From contig CANMDH010000005.1 of assembly GCA_947496555.1 (NCBI GenBank), forward strand, positions 62,001-126,000: a DNA stretch of 64,000 nucleotides, in the 5' to 3' direction. This stretch comes from an uncultured Aquimarina sp. Lineage in GTDB: Bacteria > Bacteroidota > Bacteroidia > Flavobacteriales > Flavobacteriaceae. A program made the position numbers and the translations under genes. This document shows, piece after piece, positions 8,381 through 16,118 of the stretch. The number at the start of each line of letters is the position of its first letter. Position 1 is the first letter of the stretch. The notes below the pieces were generated by a model. The model was not told the origin of the DNA and made no database searches. It saw only the letters and a program-made list of their open reading frames with translations.

Positions 8381-8410
8381 TTGTGTAATTGAAGTAAGGT
8401 TTTACCTTTG
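8381..8410 (+). promoter_or_regulatory. promoter of second RNA gene
   Basis: TTG at 8381-8383 is separated by 19 nt from TACCTTTG at 8403-8410, a near-perfect Bacteroidota vegetative promoter with the same -7 box as the rpsL promoter. Transcription would start near 8415. Confidence 0.7.
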
Positions 8411-8414
8411 TTAC

Positions 8415-8541
8415 AGGTTTTAAGAGTATGGTCTTACAATGAATTTTTTGTGTAATATATTTAAGTTGGTTAATAAATATTGTTATATTCTTCTGTAAGA
8501 CCTAATATTTAAAAGAGTCACTGAAAAGTGGCTCTTTTTTT
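8415..8541 (+). ncRNA. candidate structured RNA 2 (6S-like long hairpin)
   Basis: The predicted transcript of about 127 nt has a perfect 9-bp closing stem, GGTCTTACA (8430-8438) with TGTAAGACC (8494-8502). Inside it is an open region and an AU-rich apical hairpin. A terminator follows. The segment before the stem (AGGTTTTAAGAGTATGGTCTT) aligns with that of RNA 1 (AGGTTTATTAGTGATGGTCTT, here given over 20-21 nt), and the linker after it (GACCTAATATTT, then AAAAGAG) also resembles RNA 1. The two loci therefore look like duplicates. They lie downstream of and convergent with purK-purE; I recall 6S genes near purK in other phyla, which is suggestive only. Confidence 0.6.
8515..8541. terminator. 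terminator of RNA 2, probably also of purE
   Basis: GAGTCACT (8515-8522) pairs with AGTGGCTC (8527-8534) with one G-T pair around the tetraloop GAAA. Seven T follow on the plus strand, and a shorter T-run follows on the minus strand, which would serve purK-purE. Confidence 0.85.
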
Positions 8542-8569
8542 GTTTACACATTTTTTTTGGTAACTAAGA

Positions 8570-9055
8570 TTATTTATTAATCTTTTTTGCGCCTTCTATT
8601 ACTTTTTGTTTTAATCCTTCTTTATAGATTATTATTTTATCTAATACACAGGAATCAGAAGCTCCGATAATTTGAGCTGCAAGTATACCGGCATTCAACG
8701 CTCCATCTAAAGCGACTGTAGCCACAGGAACACCTCCTGGCATTTGCAAAATAGATAATACAGAATCCCAACCATCGATAGAGTTTTTTGATTTAACAGG
8801 AACCCCTATTACCGGTAAAGGCGATAAAGAAGCAACCATTCCGGGAAGGTGAGCAGCACCTCCGGCACCAGCGATTATCACTTTAATTCCTCTTGTATGA
8901 GCATTTTTTGCATAATCAAATAGTTTTTCTGGGGTACGATGTGCAGAAACAATATCCACTTCAACTTCGATATCAAAACCTTTTAGTACTTCGATTGCTT
9001 TTTCCATTACTGGCATGTCGCTGGTACTGCCCATGATTATTCCTACCTTGCTCAT
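8570..9055 (-). CDS. purE: N5-carboxyaminoimidazole ribonucleotide mutase
   Basis: The 161-residue protein is full length for class I PurE. It has the nucleotide-binding segment [14 protein letters not shown] at residues 7-20, the catalytic SAHRTPE region at about 37-43, and the glycine-rich [12 protein letters not shown] segment. It converts N5-CAIR to CAIR in de novo purine synthesis, using the product of PurK. It lies 22 nt downstream of purK on the same strand, so the two are an operon. The stop is followed by a hairpin at 8515-8534 that would end transcription. Confidence 0.97.
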   Translation of the reverse strand: MSKVGIIMGSTSDMPVMEKAIEVLKGFDIEVEVDIVSAHRTPEKLFDYAKNAHTRGIKVIIAGAGGAAHLPGMVASLSPLPVIGVPVKSKNSIDGWDSVLSILQMPGGVPVATVALDGALNAGILAAQIIGASDSCVLDKIIIYKEGLKQKVIEGAKKINK

Positions 9056-9077
9056 TGTTGTTTATTATTTTAAGTCT

Positions 9078-10235
9078 TTATTTACTAATTACTTTTATAG
9101 TATTTTTTACTTTTTCGGCAATTTTCCTTGCTTCATCTATGTTCTCATGAATAATGGTTACATGTCCCATTTTTCTGAAAGGTCGTGTTTGTTTCTTACC
9201 ATAAATATGGGGTGTTACTCCTTTCATTGTCATGATTTGTTCTATATTCTTGTAAATCACATCACCTGTATGTCCTTCGGCACCAACAAGATTCACCATA
9301 ATACCACCTACTTTACTTTCTGTAGCTCCCAGAGGTAAATCTAATATGGCTCTTATATGTTGTTCAAATTGATTTGTATAGCTTGCTTCAATGCTGTAAT
9401 GGCCACTATTATGGGGTCTTGGAGCCACTTCGTTTACCAAAATTTTATCATCTTTGGTTTGAAACATTTCTACCGCCAGCACTCCCACATGTTCAAACGC
9501 TTTGGATACTTTTTCGGCCACTTTAATAGCTTTAGAGGCAATATTATCATCTATTCTTGCCGGACAGATTACATATTCTACCTGGTTTGCTTCTGGGTGA
9601 AACTCCATTTCTACTACGGGATACGTTTTAATTTCGCCACTCACGCTACGCACAACAATTACCGCCAATTCATTTTTGAAATTAATCATTTCTTCGGCGA
9701 TACATTCTACGTCAGGGAGTTTGGCTACATCTGCACCAGACTTTATTACCGAAACCCCTTTACCGTCATATCCTCCTTGTGTGCTTTTCCATACAAATGG
9801 AAGCTTAACTTTATTATCTGTTATTGCTTCGGTAAGATGTGCCTTGTTTGAGAATCTTCTAAATTTAGCTGTAGGGATATTATTTTCTTTATAAAAAACC
9901 TTCTGGATACCTTTATTTTGTATAATTTCCAGGGTTTTAGAACTAGGGTATACTTTTTTTCCTTCCCTTTCCAGTTTTGCAAGAGCCTTGGTGTTTACAG
10001 TCTCAATCTCAAAGGTTAATGTGTCTACTTTTTTTCCAAAATTATAAACGGTTTCATAGTCTAGCAGACTGCCTTGTTGAAAATGATCACAGGCTATTTT
10101 ACTGGGGGCATCAGGACTTGGATCCAAGACATAAGTTTGGATATCATATTTTCTGGTGTCATATAACATCATTTTGCCTAATTGACCGCCTCCTAAAATT
10201 CCTAATTTAAAATCCGACGAGAAAAAATTTGCCAT
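9078..10235 (-). CDS. purK: N5-carboxyaminoimidazole ribonucleotide synthase
   Basis: This ATP-grasp enzyme makes N5-CAIR from AIR, bicarbonate and ATP. The N-terminal GILGGGQLGKMM is the family signature. KSTQGGYDGKGV and the EVAPRPHNSGHYSIEA segment carry the ATP-grasp and catalytic residues. I chose the ATG at 10235 (protein begins MANFFSSDF, 385 residues). The frame extends to 10295, but a -7 box (TATTTTTG on the minus strand at 10265-10272) lies inside that extension, and the family begins just before the GILGGG segment. It heads the purK-purE operon and is divergent from the hpt-adk gene. Confidence 0.95.
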   Translation of the reverse strand: MANFFSSDFKLGILGGGQLGKMMLYDTRKYDIQTYVLDPSPDAPSKIACDHFQQGSLLDYETVYNFGKKVDTLTFEIETVNTKALAKLEREGKKVYPSSKTLEIIQNKGIQKVFYKENNIPTAKFRRFSNKAHLTEAITDNKVKLPFVWKSTQGGYDGKGVSVIKSGADVAKLPDVECIAEEMINFKNELAVIVVRSVSGEIKTYPVVEMEFHPEANQVEYVICPARIDDNIASKAIKVAEKVSKAFEHVGVLAVEMFQTKDDKILVNEVAPRPHNSGHYSIEASYTNQFEQHIRAILDLPLGATESKVGGIMVNLVGAEGHTGDVIYKNIEQIMTMKGVTPHIYGKKQTRPFRKMGHVTIIHENIDEARKIAEKVKNTIKVISK

Positions 10236-10264
10236 TATTGGGGTTTCATGTTTGCTTATATCGA

Positions 10265-10272
10265 CAAAAATA
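10265..10272 (-). promoter_or_regulatory. -7 box for purK-purE
   Basis: The minus strand reads TATTTTTG, an exact TAnnTTTG match, 29 nt upstream of the chosen purK start. No clear TTG was found at the expected upstream distance. Confidence 0.45.
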
Positions 10273-10337
10273 ATTTTTTCGGTAAGAATAACCATAATAA
10301 TAAGGAGTAAATACTATAGTCAAACTTTAATAATCAC

Positions 10338-10345
10338 TATCTTTG
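10338..10345 (+). promoter_or_regulatory. -7 box for the hpt-adk gene
   Basis: TATCTTTG matches TAnnTTTG exactly and lies 25 nt before the first possible start codon. The upstream TTG element is not evident. Confidence 0.5.
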
Positions 10346-10370
10346 CCGCTTTAAAATTAAAGGCTATTAA

Positions 10371-11498
10371 GTGTACGTAATGGATAGCATGATAAAATTA
10401 CACGATTTACAATTTGTTCCGTTTATTGCTGAAAATGAAATACAAACGGCAATTGATAGCGTTGCTGATAGACTAAATAAAGATTTATCGGATAAAAATC
10501 CTTTGTTTATTGGTGTACTGAATGGCGCTTTTATGTTTGTTTCTGAAGTAGTAAAACGCTTTAAATTTGATTGTGAAGTAAGTTTTATTAAGTTGGCTTC
10601 TTATCAAGGGACCGAAACTACAAATCAGGTAAATAAACTTATTGGGTTAGATCGAGATATATCAGGAAGAACAGTTGTAGTTCTTGAAGATATTGTGGAT
10701 ACGGGAAATACGATTACTGCATTATCTGAAGTTTTTAAAGATCAAGGGTGTGAAGACGTGAAAATAGCCACTTTATTTTTTAAGCCTGAAGCCTATACAA
10801 AGAAAATTAAAATAGATTATTTTGGGATTGAGATCCCTAATAAATTTATAGTTGGGTATGGACTAGACTATAATGGATTAGGTCGCAACCTAACAGATGT
10901 TTATCAACTAAAATCAAGTTACAACATGACAAATTTGGTGTTATTTGGCCCTCCGGGAGCAGGAAAAGGAACACAAGCAGAAGTTTTAAAGCAAAAATAT
11001 GATCTGGTACATATCTCTACAGGAGATGTATTTAGATATAACATAAAAAATGCCACCGAACTTGGTACGTTGGCAAAATCATACATCGATAAGGGGCAGT
11101 TAGTACCTGATGAGGTAACTATTAATATGCTTAATGCAGAAGTTGATAAGAACCCACAGGCGCAAGGTTTTATTTTTGATGGATTTCCGAGAACCGAAGC
11201 ACAGGCAGCTTCGTTGCAAGAATTATTAACGTCAAAAGGATCTGAAGTAAGTGCTATGGTCGCTCTTGAAGTAGATGATGAAGTATTGGTACAACGATTA
11301 TTAGAAAGAGGAAAAACATCTGGTCGACCAGATGATGCCGATGAAGGAGTGATTCGTAATCGTATCAAAGTGTATTATGATGAAACGGCAATCTTAAAAA
11401 ACTACTATCAAAAACAGCATAAATATTTTGGTGTAGATGGAGTAGGGGGTATCGACGAAATTACGGATAGATTAAGTGCAGTTATAGATGAGTTATAA
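10371..11498 (+). CDS. adk: fused hypoxanthine phosphoribosyltransferase - adenylate kinase
   Basis: One 375-residue frame contains two enzymes. Residues 7-180 are a hypoxanthine-type phosphoribosyltransferase, with the PRPP-binding segment VVVLEDIVDTGNT and the upstream LNGAFMF and SFIKLASYQG segments. From residue 186 (MTNLVLFGPPGAGKGTQ, P-loop G193 onward) comes a complete short-form adenylate kinase with FDGFPRTEAQA and LLERGKTSGRPDD; the long zinc-type LID is absent. The parts would act in purine salvage (IMP/GMP formation) and AMP/ADP balance. Possible starts are GTG 10371 (an AAAGG lies 7 nt before it), ATG 10380 and ATG 10389; family comparison favours 10389 (MIKLHDLQF). It sits beside purK-purE, a purine neighbourhood. 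Confidence 0.93.
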   Translation: MYVMDSMIKLHDLQFVPFIAENEIQTAIDSVADRLNKDLSDKNPLFIGVLNGAFMFVSEVVKRFKFDCEVSFIKLASYQGTETTNQVNKLIGLDRDISGRTVVVLEDIVDTGNTITALSEVFKDQGCEDVKIATLFFKPEAYTKKIKIDYFGIEIPNKFIVGYGLDYNGLGRNLTDVYQLKSSYNMTNLVLFGPPGAGKGTQAEVLKQKYDLVHISTGDVFRYNIKNATELGTLAKSYIDKGQLVPDEVTINMLNAEVDKNPQAQGFIFDGFPRTEAQAASLQELLTSKGSEVSAMVALEVDDEVLVQRLLERGKTSGRPDDADEGVIRNRIKVYYDETAILKNYYQKQHKYFGVDGVGGIDEITDRLSAVIDEL

Positions 11499-11526
11499 TT
11501 TTAGTCTGCCCTCGTTTAGAGTTAAT

Positions 11527-12021
11527 ATGATCCGATATTTATCATTCAGTATATTTATAATCCTTATATCTTGTTCAAGCAAGTTAGAGGAGATACCATT
11601 AGAAAAGATACCTGAAGATTTAAAATGGGCGGCTGGTGAAACTGCAAAAAATATTTTAGAATTTTGTGATGACGAAAAAGCTCTTAGTGAATTTAATTCA
11701 AGGTCGAGTACAAAGTCTAGATTACAAAAAGGAGCAGGAAAATATATACTAACCTGTATATTATATGCAACCGAAGTTTCCGAGATTAACTTAAAGGAAT
11801 TATATAGAGTTAATAAATTGAAGGGAAATGTAAAAAGGTTTAAATATAAACTAGCTATAAAGAGTGAAAAATACGATCTTATGGAACTCCATTTGGACCT
11901 TAATTCTGATAAGTTTTTAGCAAAGTATTCTATTCATGCTAGAGATATGAACGGGAAATGGGTTTCAGTGATAGATAAATTAGAACTTGAGGCTCGTAAG
12001 TTTATGAAAACTTTCAAATAA
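11527..12021 (+). CDS. putative lipoprotein of unknown function
   Basis: With the start at the ATG at 11527 the protein is 164 residues and begins MIRYLSFSIFIILISCSSK, a lipoprotein signal with lipobox LISC. The frame also runs from 11488, but that would overlap the end of adk and bury the signal peptide, so the internal start is preferred. The rest is soluble, rich in lysine and leucine, with no motif I recognise. It lies 28 nt after the hpt-adk fusion and 36 nt before obgE, so it may be co-transcribed with both. Confidence 0.8.
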   Translation: MIRYLSFSIFIILISCSSKLEEIPLEKIPEDLKWAAGETAKNILEFCDDEKALSEFNSRSSTKSRLQKGAGKYILTCILYATEVSEINLKELYRVNKLKGNVKRFKYKLAIKSEKYDLMELHLDLNSDKFLAKYSIHARDMNGKWVSVIDKLELEARKFMKTFK

Positions 12022-12057
12022 GATTACAAAATATAAGAATGCTATAGATAACGAATT

Positions 12058-13056
12058 ATGACAGAAGGGAATTTTGTAGATTATGTAAAGTTGCATATTA
12101 CTTCCGGAAATGGAGGGAAGGGTTCTGCACATTTACATCGGGAAAAGTATATTACCAAAGGAGGACCCGATGGAGGAGATGGAGGTCGTGGCGGACATAT
12201 TATAGTACGAGCAAATCCAAACATGTGGACCTTATATCATCTCAAGTTCAAAAGACATTTTAAGGCTGGTCATGGAGCACATGGTAGTAAAAATCGCAGT
12301 ACAGGTGCCGATGGAGAAGATATTTATGTAGATGTGCCATTAGGTACTGTAATTAGAGATACCGAAACACAAAGTAAGATTCATGAGATAACTGAAGTAG
12401 GTCAAGAATATATTGTAGCCGAAGGTGGAATGGGAGGTCGAGGTAATTGGCACTTTAAAAGCCCTACAAATCAAACACCAAGATATGCACAGCCAGGTAT
12501 CGAAGGAACACAACATGATATTACTCTCGAGCTTAAAGTACTTGCTGATGTGGGATTGGTTGGATTTCCAAATGCAGGAAAATCTACATTATTATCTGTA
12601 GTTACAGCGGCCAAACCAAAGATTGCCGATTATGAGTTTACTACCCTGAAACCCAATCTTGGTATTGTAGAGTATCGAGATTATCAGACTTTTGTAATGG
12701 CAGATATTCCTGGGATTATAGAGGGTGCGGCAGAAGGTAAAGGAATAGGGCATCGTTTTTTACGACATATTGAGCGAAATTCTACTTTGCTATTTTTGAT
12801 CCCCGCAGATGCACCAGATATAGTAGAGCAATATGAAATTCTTTTAGATGAGTTGCGTCGTTATAATCCTGATCTTTTGGATAAAGAACGGCTTATTGCA
12901 ATCTCAAAATGTGATATGCTAGACGACGAATTAAAAGGAGAATTAAAAGCAGAGTTGGATCAACAATTCAATGTGCCTTATTTATTCATTTCTTCAGTAG
13001 CACAACAAGGATTGCAAGAATTAAAGGACAAGCTGTGGCAAATGTTGAATGCTTAA
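12058..13056 (+). CDS. obgE: Obg-family GTPase
   Basis: The 332-residue protein has the glycine-rich Obg fold at the N-terminus ([23 protein letters not shown]) and a GTPase domain with G1 at residues 169-176 (GFPNAGKST), G3 [16 protein letters not shown] and G4 SKCD. It is a ribosome-associated GTPase needed for late large-subunit assembly and growth control. The C-terminal OCT extension found in longer Obg proteins is absent, which is usual for Bacteroidota. It ends 1 nt before the convergent acetyltransferase gene. Confidence 0.96.
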   Translation: MTEGNFVDYVKLHITSGNGGKGSAHLHREKYITKGGPDGGDGGRGGHIIVRANPNMWTLYHLKFKRHFKAGHGAHGSKNRSTGADGEDIYVDVPLGTVIRDTETQSKIHEITEVGQEYIVAEGGMGGRGNWHFKSPTNQTPRYAQPGIEGTQHDITLELKVLADVGLVGFPNAGKSTLLSVVTAAKPKIADYEFTTLKPNLGIVEYRDYQTFVMADIPGIIEGAAEGKGIGHRFLRHIERNSTLLFLIPADAPDIVEQYEILLDELRRYNPDLLDKERLIAISKCDMLDDELKGELKAELDQQFNVPYLFISSVAQQGLQELKDKLWQMLNA

Positions 13057-13057
13057 T

Positions 13058-13378
13058 TTATACCGAATACCCCGATTTTAATAATCCATCGGCAGCTTCT
13101 GGGTGTTTTTTAAGATAGGCAGCAACAAAAGGACATAAAGGAACAAGTTGATAACCTTTCTCACGAATGTATTTCAAGGTTTTTTTAATGATCGCACTTC
13201 CTAATCCATTGCCTTCTAGTGCTACAGGGACTTCGGTATGCGTTAAATATATAGAATCTCCTTTGGCCAAAATGTATTCTATAAATACGATTTGATCCTC
13301 TACATGTAATTCGAAACGTTTTTTTGGATTATTGATGTTATTGATTAGGGAGAGTTGTGACCAATCTTTCTTTTCCAT
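13058..13378 (-). CDS. small GNAT-family N-acetyltransferase (YjdJ-like)
   Basis: The 106-residue protein matches the minimal acetyltransferase fold (Acetyltransf_CG type). It has LTHTEVPVALEGNGLGSAIIKKTL, whose GNGLGS segment is the acetyl-CoA pyrophosphate loop, and the C-terminal LVPLCPFVAAYLKKHPE. Such proteins are about 95-110 residues long. The substrate is unknown. It converges on obgE with a 1-nt gap, so neither gene has room for a separate terminator between them. Confidence 0.88.
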   Translation of the reverse strand: MEKKDWSQLSLINNINNPKKRFELHVEDQIVFIEYILAKGDSIYLTHTEVPVALEGNGLGSAIIKKTLKYIREKGYQLVPLCPFVAAYLKKHPEAADGLLKSGYSV

Positions 13379-13468
13379 TTTTCAGAAGCAATTAGAGTTT
13401 TTTAAATTTAAAACTTTCAACACAAACAGAACTTAAAATCAGGTTAAAGTTAGGTAATAGTTTAGCGT

Positions 13469-14515
13469 CTATTCCCTTTTTTTGAGAACTAAAAACGTAT
13501 CATCCATCACGTTTCCAGTTAGTATAAGGTCGTTAAAAGGAGCAGCAACACTAGAACCAGACATTACTTTGCCGTCTTCAACATAAATTTTTTCTACTTC
13601 GTAATCATTGGTACCTCTATAATTTACTTTAATTACTTCTGAGGGAGCAGTATCTTTTTTACCCTTTGCATAGGCTTTGAATCTAAGTAAATTTGGATGA
13701 GCTCCGCTCCAAAGATTACCATAACGATCAATTTCGATATTATCAACACCAGTTTCGCAAGGAATATCTTCAACAAAATCTAATGAACCATCATCTTTTC
13801 TGCGATATACCTTAATAAGAAAACCTCTAGGTGAAGCTACAAACATTAGGTTGCGCTTAGGATCAAAATTAATTCCGTTAGCATAAGCAATACCTTTGGC
13901 AACTTTTCTAAACGAATTGCCATCATAATACATAACATTAGATATAGAAAGTCCAAGGTATTCCTCAGAGAATTTTCCAATTCCTTTGGTGTACCCATGA
14001 TCATTGGTAAAATAAAAACGATTTTCGTCGATCACCACCACATCATTCGGACTAATCATCGAAGAATCAGTCAAGGACTTTATATGGTTTATATTCTTCC
14101 CGTTAAAAGTAAATACTTCAATAGAATGCCCTTTGGATGTATGATTGACTGCCATGATGGTATAAATACTATCTTTTTTGATCATTGAGATGCCGTGGGG
14201 AGCAAATGGTTTATCAAAAGATGCTGTAAGGTGTTTGATAGAAAAGTTTTCGTTCTTTAAATCCATAATATACAAGCCGCCTTGCTCTTGGCCCTTTGGA
14301 GGGTATACCAATCTTTTGGTAGAGGATATTAAAGCAAAACTATCAATGTGGCTAATGGTAATATCTTCAGCACCAGGTAATGGTATTTTTTTGATGATGG
14401 TTCCTTGGAATTGATTTTCTACTGTTCTAAAAAACCCTGTAGAAAATAGAGTATGAGCGATAAAAGCAATGATTAAGACTAGAACAACTAAAATAATTCT
14501 TTTGGTAAAGCTCAT
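13469..14515 (-). CDS. paraoxonase/arylesterase-like beta-propeller protein, membrane anchored
   Basis: With the ATG at 14515 the protein is 348 residues and begins MSFTKRIILVVLVLIIAFIAH, a signal anchor. The rest looks like a six-bladed calcium-dependent propeller of the serum paraoxonase (PON)/SMP-30 type: SPNDVVVIDENRFYFTNDHGY, YANGINFDPKRNLMFVAS and VDNIEIDRYGNLWSGAHPN carry the Asn/Asp residues that bind calcium in that family (each quoted in part). Lactone or aryl ester hydrolysis is plausible. The frame extends to 14575, but a TACGTTTG box at 14539-14546 lies inside the extension. It appears to be a single-gene unit. Confidence 0.85.
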   Translation of the reverse strand: MSFTKRIILVVLVLIIAFIAHTLFSTGFFRTVENQFQGTIIKKIPLPGAEDITISHIDSFALISSTKRLVYPPKGQEQGGLYIMDLKNENFSIKHLTASFDKPFAPHGISMIKKDSIYTIMAVNHTSKGHSIEVFTFNGKNINHIKSLTDSSMISPNDVVVIDENRFYFTNDHGYTKGIGKFSEEYLGLSISNVMYYDGNSFRKVAKGIAYANGINFDPKRNLMFVASPRGFLIKVYRRKDDGSLDFVEDIPCETGVDNIEIDRYGNLWSGAHPNLLRFKAYAKGKKDTAPSEVIKVNYRGTNDYEVEKIYVEDGKVMSGSSVAAPFNDLILTGNVMDDTFLVLKKRE

Positions 14516-14538
14516 AAATAAAAGATAGGTTTGATTAG

Positions 14539-14546
14539 CAAACGTA
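14539..14546 (-). promoter_or_regulatory. -7 box for the paraoxonase-like gene
   Basis: The minus strand reads TACGTTTG, matching TAnnTTTG, 23 nt upstream of the start at 14515. It supports the shorter start. Confidence 0.45.
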
Positions 14547-14741
14547 AGATACCAAAAAACTGAGTTAAATATCATTGCGATTTCTTCATTTGTGATCTTT
14601 AAGGAAATGAAATATACCGCTAGTATTTATTTAGCTAAATCTTTTTTAAGATTTTGTTAACAGTTATTTAACCTAAGATTACGAAAGAAAAACAGTTTTC
14701 TCACGTTTAGAAAATCTAAAAAATACTGAAAAACTGTCTCC

Positions 14742-15344
14742 ATGAAAATTATCAACGTATCAACTGTTTGTGCCCTTTCCATAGTATTATTCACTGCATC
14801 ATGTAATACAACAAAAAATGATAGCACCAAGCAAGATGAAAATAATAAGTTAATAGCCCAAAATATTACCGAAACTGAAAAAGCTGAAGAGAAGTTACCA
14901 ACTATAACAGAATTTATTTCAGTGGATAAAGGATTTTCAACGTTTGTAAAAGGTTTACAGGTTACAGAATTAGATAAAGTACTTAATGAAGAAGAAGGGT
15001 ATACCATTTTTGCACCTATAAATACTGCATTTGAAGGTTTTTCTGAAGGTGTTGTAGAAAAGCTTCTAAAACCTGAGAATAAAGAACAACTTACCAATAT
15101 TTTAAAGTATCATATCATACCTAATGAAATCACAAAGGAGGATATTGTAATCGCAATTAACGAAGGTAGGGGGAGTGTTGCTTTACGAACCTTGGGAGGA
15201 AAAAAATTAACGGCTTCTTTAAAAGGAGGTAGTATATTTCTAATTGATGAGATGGGTAATGGAGGTAAACTTATAACAACCGACGTAGAAGCAGCAAATG
15301 GGTTTATTAATACCATTGACATGGTCATGCAACCCAAGAAGTAA
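14742..15344 (+). CDS. fasciclin (FAS1) domain lipoprotein
   Basis: The 200-residue protein starts with a lipoprotein signal (lipobox FTASC, Cys about 21), then a charged Asn/Lys/Glu-rich linker, then one FAS1 domain from about residue 57. The domain shows the H1 region EGYTIFAPINTAFEGF, the mid-domain YHIIPNEI and the H2 region TTDVEAANGFINTIDMVM. FAS1 domains mediate adhesion in extracellular and envelope proteins. It has its own terminator (15384-15411) and converges on a DUF2459 gene. Confidence 0.92.
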   Translation: MKIINVSTVCALSIVLFTASCNTTKNDSTKQDENNKLIAQNITETEKAEEKLPTITEFISVDKGFSTFVKGLQVTELDKVLNEEEGYTIFAPINTAFEGFSEGVVEKLLKPENKEQLTNILKYHIIPNEITKEDIVIAINEGRGSVALRTLGGKKLTASLKGGSIFLIDEMGNGGKLITTDVEAANGFINTIDMVMQPKK

Positions 15345-15383
15345 TTAGCCACATTCTTCTTAAAATTCCAATTATATTAAGAG

Positions 15384-15416
15384 AAACGGGAACTTTGGTA
15401 GGTTTCCGTTTTTTTA
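15384..15416. terminator. terminator of the fasciclin gene
   Basis: AAACGGGAAC (15384-15393) pairs with GTTTCCGTTT (15402-15411) with one G-T pair, followed by a run of T. It lies just before the stop of the converging DUF2459 gene at 15419 and could serve mainly the plus strand. Confidence 0.75.
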
Positions 15417-15418
15417 TT

Positions 15419-16093
15419 TTATTGGTGAATATCCAATAATCTGAAATCATAAGGAGTCCATAAACAGGCTTTAATGCCGCTTTGTTTTAATGCAGTATTT
15501 ACCCAGGTATTACAAGTGTTAAAACAGCTATAGTTTCCGATGGCTTCATAGAAATTGTCATTTTTGTAGTAGCCTAATCCCGGTAAAATAACTTTTTCAT
15601 TTCTCTCATTTAGTCTGAAAGCGTTGTTAATATATGTATTTAACTTCATGAATTGAGTTGGTGTCATTTTTATTTCGACCCAGTCACTTCTAGTATTGGT
15701 ATATCTTGTTACATGTAATAAGGCAGGGGTTTTAAAGAAAGCTGCTCTACATTTATTTAAAATGGTGAAATCTGACCAGGTAGACGTCTTTATATAAAAA
15801 GTTCTGTCTCCCCATCCAAATGAAAAAAAATCCTCATTATCTTCAAATGTTAGTCCATTAAGTATAGATGGGTCAAGGTTTTCTTTTGGGATAATTATTT
15901 CCAAATGAATCCCATTAGAACTTAAGTAAACACTATGTTTTTTTTCAGCTATATCATTATCTCTATCTACAGGAATATAGGTTAAAATCAAAGACACCAA
16001 AAGATAAGTAATTGGGATCATTAAAATGAATCCAATATATCGTAGTATTTTCTTGACACGTCTTTTCATATTCTGGATATCTGATAGGTCCAA
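15419..16093 (-). CDS. TIGR02117/DUF2459 family protein
   Basis: The 224-residue protein has one N-terminal membrane helix (ILRYIGFILMIPITYLLVS) and a conserved domain beginning HSVYLSSNGIHLEIIIP, with FFSFGWGDRTFYIKT and the C-terminal NYSCFNTCNTWVNTALKQSGI, all typical of DUF2459. The conserved Cys and His suggest a hydrolase fold of the papain-like type, but no activity is established. It lies 25 nt downstream of the alpha-2-macroglobulin gene on the same strand, so it may share its transcript. The start could also be the internal ATG at 16069. Confidence 0.85.
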   Translation of the reverse strand: MDLSDIQNMKRRVKKILRYIGFILMIPITYLLVSLILTYIPVDRDNDIAEKKHSVYLSSNGIHLEIIIPKENLDPSILNGLTFEDNEDFFSFGWGDRTFYIKTSTWSDFTILNKCRAAFFKTPALLHVTRYTNTRSDWVEIKMTPTQFMKLNTYINNAFRLNERNEKVILPGLGYYKNDNFYEAIGNYSCFNTCNTWVNTALKQSGIKACLWTPYDFRLLDIHQ

Positions 16094-16118
16094 AAATAAC
16101 AGAAAAAGTTACTAATTT

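Larger units (their letters stand above)
7970..8569. other. 600-nt stretch without protein genes, holding two RNA genes
   Basis: No convincing coding sequence is seen between the M3 peptidase start and the purE stop. It instead contains two structured RNA candidates in tandem on the plus strand (about 8104-8235 and 8415-8541). Three copies of the sequence TTTGTCGAAAA lie at 8032-8042, 8324-8334 and 8344-8354. Confidence 0.8.

Noticed and set aside
7970-8569. Possible tRNA or riboswitch before purE
   Set aside because: The structures are on the strand opposite purE and lack a tRNA cloverleaf or purine riboswitch core; each has its own promoter and terminator, so separate RNA genes fit better.
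9357-9851. Long antisense frame (164 codons) over purK
   Set aside because: It is a low-GC mirror of purK, with no recognisable protein features and a Phe/Tyr/His-rich composition typical of a shadow frame.
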